Of a stretch of DNA of 64,000 bases, positions 61,897 to 64,000 are shown one piece after another. The notes under the pieces are model-generated. The model made no database searches, was not told the DNA's origin, and saw nothing but the letters and a program-made list of their open reading frames with translations. Position 1 is the first letter of the stretch. Every line of letters starts with the position of its first letter. Source of the stretch: Maribacter dokdonensis DSW-8. Its GTDB lineage: Bacteria; Bacteroidota; Bacteroidia; Flavobacteriales; Flavobacteriaceae. The position numbers and the translations under genes were made by a program. The stretch lies in NCBI RefSeq assembly GCF_001447995.1, contig NZ_LDPE01000003.1:1-64000 (forward strand). Reading direction: 5' to 3'.

Positions 61897-64000
61897 TTAA
61901 TAAAGAATTTTTAGTTTTTGTTGTTCTTCAACCTTAATTCCTCCAGATTTAATAAAAGTATTGTTTGTATAGTGGTTATTCTTTTCTCCCCATAATAATG
62001 CTGCATAATCAACAGGGTTTTCTTTAAAAGTATTATTAGCTAACAAGACGTTGATAATTCCTTTTGTTTTGAGAAGAATACTACTTTTTTCAAGCTTTCC
62101 GCAGGCAGTAAAATTGCTGTTGGTAACGGTTAAATGACCGCCAATAGTTGATTCATCATATCCGTCCCTAAAGAAATCAATAACGTTTTTATCGATATTA
62201 AGAAAGGTACAATGGTCAATTAATACCATTTCCGCATTATAATCTCCTTTTAAATCTGCGGCTAGAACAATGCCATTAGAGCAATTTTTAAACAGGGTGT
62301 TTTTAAGTGTGATGTTGTTTGCAAATGAGCCTTTGTACGCTTTTATGATAAATGCAAAATTCTCTATCTTACTATTGTCTACATCCACGGAATAGGCAGA
62401 TGACATGTGATCTTTTAAAGGAGAAAAAGCAATTATATGGTCTAGGCCTTTTATATGAAGGTCCTTTAACTTAAGATGTCCTTTCGGCATTATTTTAAAG
62501 GCAACACTATCGGTAGCACCTGAAAATAGTAGTTGTGCTTTATTTGTAGAATCTTTAGAACGTAGTGTGATGTCTTTATCTATAGATAATGGTTTTTCAA
62601 TATGGTAAGCCGTATCTGTTAATTCAATTATATCTCCAGACTGGGCTTGCTCAATTTTACGGGCTAAATCTCCTTTAGTGGCTGTTGCTTTAATGATTTT
62701 AGGTTCATGTGTAACATTTTTTGGGGAGAACCAATCTGGTCCGTATTTGTTTTTGTCATTTACAAATTCTTCAGCAGGGGATAACTGGTTAATGGCACCT
62801 ATTCTATTTTTATCTTTTCTACGAGATCCAAAAAGATCGGTTTCAATGAGCGGTACATCATTTACAATATATGTGTCGCTTAAAATAGGATCGTTAGTAT
62901 CTGCAGGTATATAAAGCCATTCGTTGACCTTTTTCATCGTAAGGATACCGTTCTTTAATACATTAAATTCAGAATACGTTTCACCATTATTGTCAATAAC
63001 GTTGTTATGGAATTTAATCCCATTCATTTCGCTATGGTTAATTACAGGTGAATTATCAATTCTTGTATTATAAATAAGATTATTGGTTACAATAGTCCTA
63101 ATTGGTGGTGCGGATCTAATTTCACTGGCAGGCAATACACTGGCACTTTCTATATTTTCTCCAATTCCTATTTGCCAAGGTGATTTGCAGTCTATCCAAG
63201 TGTTATTGGCTATGACTACATCAGATACTTGTAGGTAACGGTTCAAAGGTGTCATGGGAATACCGTTCATAATAGCAAGTGGAGACCTGAATTCTTGCCC
63301 TTTAATTTTATAGAAGTAATTATTGGTAATAGAATGTCCGGAGTTCACTACCCTTATACCACCATAAAAATCAGAATCGTCGCCCCCAATAAAAATGTTT
63401 CCGTTTACTTTGGCATAATTACTATGTCTTAGTACTAAAGACCCCTCAGATTTGTAAAAAATATTTCTATTGAAAATATTAAAATTGGTTTTATCGGAGA
63501 TGATTTCCACCTCCCCATTACAAGCTTCAAAATAGTTGTGGGATACATTCACATAACCAGGGGCAAAACGGGTTTTGCTATCGCCAATGCGTATGGTTTC
63601 CGCTCTTGGTCCACCCTTTCTAGGGCGCGGTCCAAAATAATTATGTGTAATTTGATGGTGGTTGTTTATATGCTGGTTTCCTGTAAAGAAAACCCGTAAA
63701 GTCTCTCCGTCATTAGATTTTCCGGAGACAAAGTTGTGGTCAAAACTGTTGTGCTTGCCATAAAATTCTATCCACCTATCATTAGTGTATCTATTGGGTT
63801 GGTTAAAATCTTTTATAACGGTATTGGTTACTCGGCAGTAATTGGCAACACTGTCTTCATTGATCATAAACCGTATGATAGAACTATTAGGTGAGTAACC
63901 ATTTCTAAAATAGAGTCCGCTAACGTGTAAATGTTCACCTCCCAAATGTAGGTATGAATTGCCTTCTAGAAATACTTTGCCCGGTGTTTCTGCACTCATT
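61897..64000 (-). CDS. PL6-family alginate lyase, 5' end cut by the window
   Basis: At least 700 residues are in the window; the gene continues past position 64000, and the Met at 63999 is probably internal. The PL6 parallel beta-helix is clear: GGEHLHVSGLYFRNGYSP, RWIEFYGKHNSFDHNF and GGPRAETIRIGDSKTRF. The catalytic region has K170 in EVEIISDK and R191 in LVLRHSNYA (fragment numbering), as in PL6 lyases. Residues about 430-700 form a second beta-helix-like repeat domain, as in two-domain PL6 enzymes. PL6 lyases cut alginate by beta-elimination, giving unsaturated oligomers and DEH. Confidence 0.9.
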   Translation of the reverse strand, partial: MSAETPGKVFLEGNSYLHLGGEHLHVSGLYFRNGYSPNSSIIRFMINEDSVANYCRVTNTVIKDFNQPNRYTNDRWIEFYGKHNSFDHNFVSGKSNDGETLRVFFTGNQHINNHHQITHNYFGPRPRKGGPRAETIRIGDSKTRFAPGYVNVSHNYFEACNGEVEIISDKTNFNIFNRNIFYKSEGSLVLRHSNYAKVNGNIFIGGDDSDFYGGIRVVNSGHSITNNYFYKIKGQEFRSPLAIMNGIPMTPLNRYLQVSDVVIANNTWIDCKSPWQIGIGENIESASVLPASEIRSAPPIRTIVTNNLIYNTRIDNSPVINHSEMNGIKFHNNVIDNNGETYSEFNVLKNGILTMKKVNEWLYIPADTNDPILSDTYIVNDVPLIETDLFGSRRKDKNRIGAINQLSPAEEFVNDKNKYGPDWFSPKNVTHEPKIIKATATKGDLARKIEQAQSGDIIELTDTAYHIEKPLSIDKDITLRSKDSTNKAQLLFSGATDSVAFKIMPKGHLKLKDLHIKGLDHIIAFSPLKDHMSSAYSVDVDNSKIENFAFIIKAYKGSFANNITLKNTLFKNCSNGIVLAADLKGDYNAEMVLIDHCTFLNIDKNVIDFFRDGYDESTIGGHLTVTNSNFTACGKLEKSSILLKTKGIINVLLANNTFKENPVDYAALLWGEKNNHYTNNTFIKSGGIKVEEQQKLKILY

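Noticed and set aside
1..64000. CRISPR array, rRNA operon or prophage
   Set aside because: No regularly spaced repeats, rRNA sequence or phage structural genes were seen.

Overview
The window looks like a chromosome segment of a marine Flavobacteriaceae bacterium (Bacteroidota), of the Maribacter/Zobellia/Cellulophaga type. The genus is inference. The support is a SusC/SusD pair, a PL6-type alginate lyase, Bacteroidetes-style promoters (TTTG near -33, TAnnTTTG near -7), a short RpoD-like sigma factor, a SemiSWEET, TPR-type sensor kinases and AT-rich intergenic DNA.

Layout. (1) 0-8.6 kb is an accessory region. It holds an IS110-family transposase with a structured upstream leader (possible bridge RNA), a two-gene operon that pairs a BECR-nuclease-like protein with a DUF4209/HEPN-like protein, a DUF559 nuclease-like gene, a secreted serine hydrolase, a secreted amidohydrolase, and several copies of a GC-rich dispersed repeat that looks like a REPIN or MITE. 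(2) 8.6-15 kb holds a PepSY-like membrane protein, a secreted sugar isomerase-like protein with a catalytically degenerate Nudix regulator, and a proC-proB-proA operon ending in an AblB-like beta-lysine acetyltransferase. (3) 15-30 kb is rich in signalling and stress genes: an RpoD-like sigma factor, two PAS histidine kinases, three single-domain response regulators, two AraC regulators, a GH13 enzyme, an SDR/copper-binding cluster, DUF421, SemiSWEET, a BLUF photoreceptor and tRNA-Arg(TCT). (4) 30-36 kb is tyrosine/homogentisate catabolism (aminotransferase, HPPD, HmgA, FahA, flavin reductase-like) opposite a divergent MarR regulator. (5) 36-48 kb has a CDF transporter, a DUF4287/DUF5655 protein, a transglutaminase-DUF2126 / circularly permuted ATP-grasp-alpha-E / transglutaminase operon of predicted peptide-ligase type, a secreted protein and a TPR kinase/LuxR regulator pair. 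(6) 48-64 kb is an alginate-utilization locus: kdgK-pfk-kdgA, a LacI regulator, a DEH-reductase-like SDR, an MFS transporter, a GntR regulator, susD, susC, a phosphomannose isomerase-like gene, and a PL6 lyase cut by the window end.

In the alginate locus, SusCD would import oligomers and the lyase would cut them to unsaturated monomer (DEH). The SDR reduces DEH to KDG, KdgK phosphorylates KDG, and KdgA splits KDPG to pyruvate and glyceraldehyde-3-phosphate. Two operator families can be read directly: a CG-centred palindrome in two opposed copies between kdgK and lacI, and tandem TTGGT-type palindromes in front of both gntR and susC.

I saw no rRNA genes, CRISPR array or prophage. All function calls come from reading motifs by eye; no database search was run.
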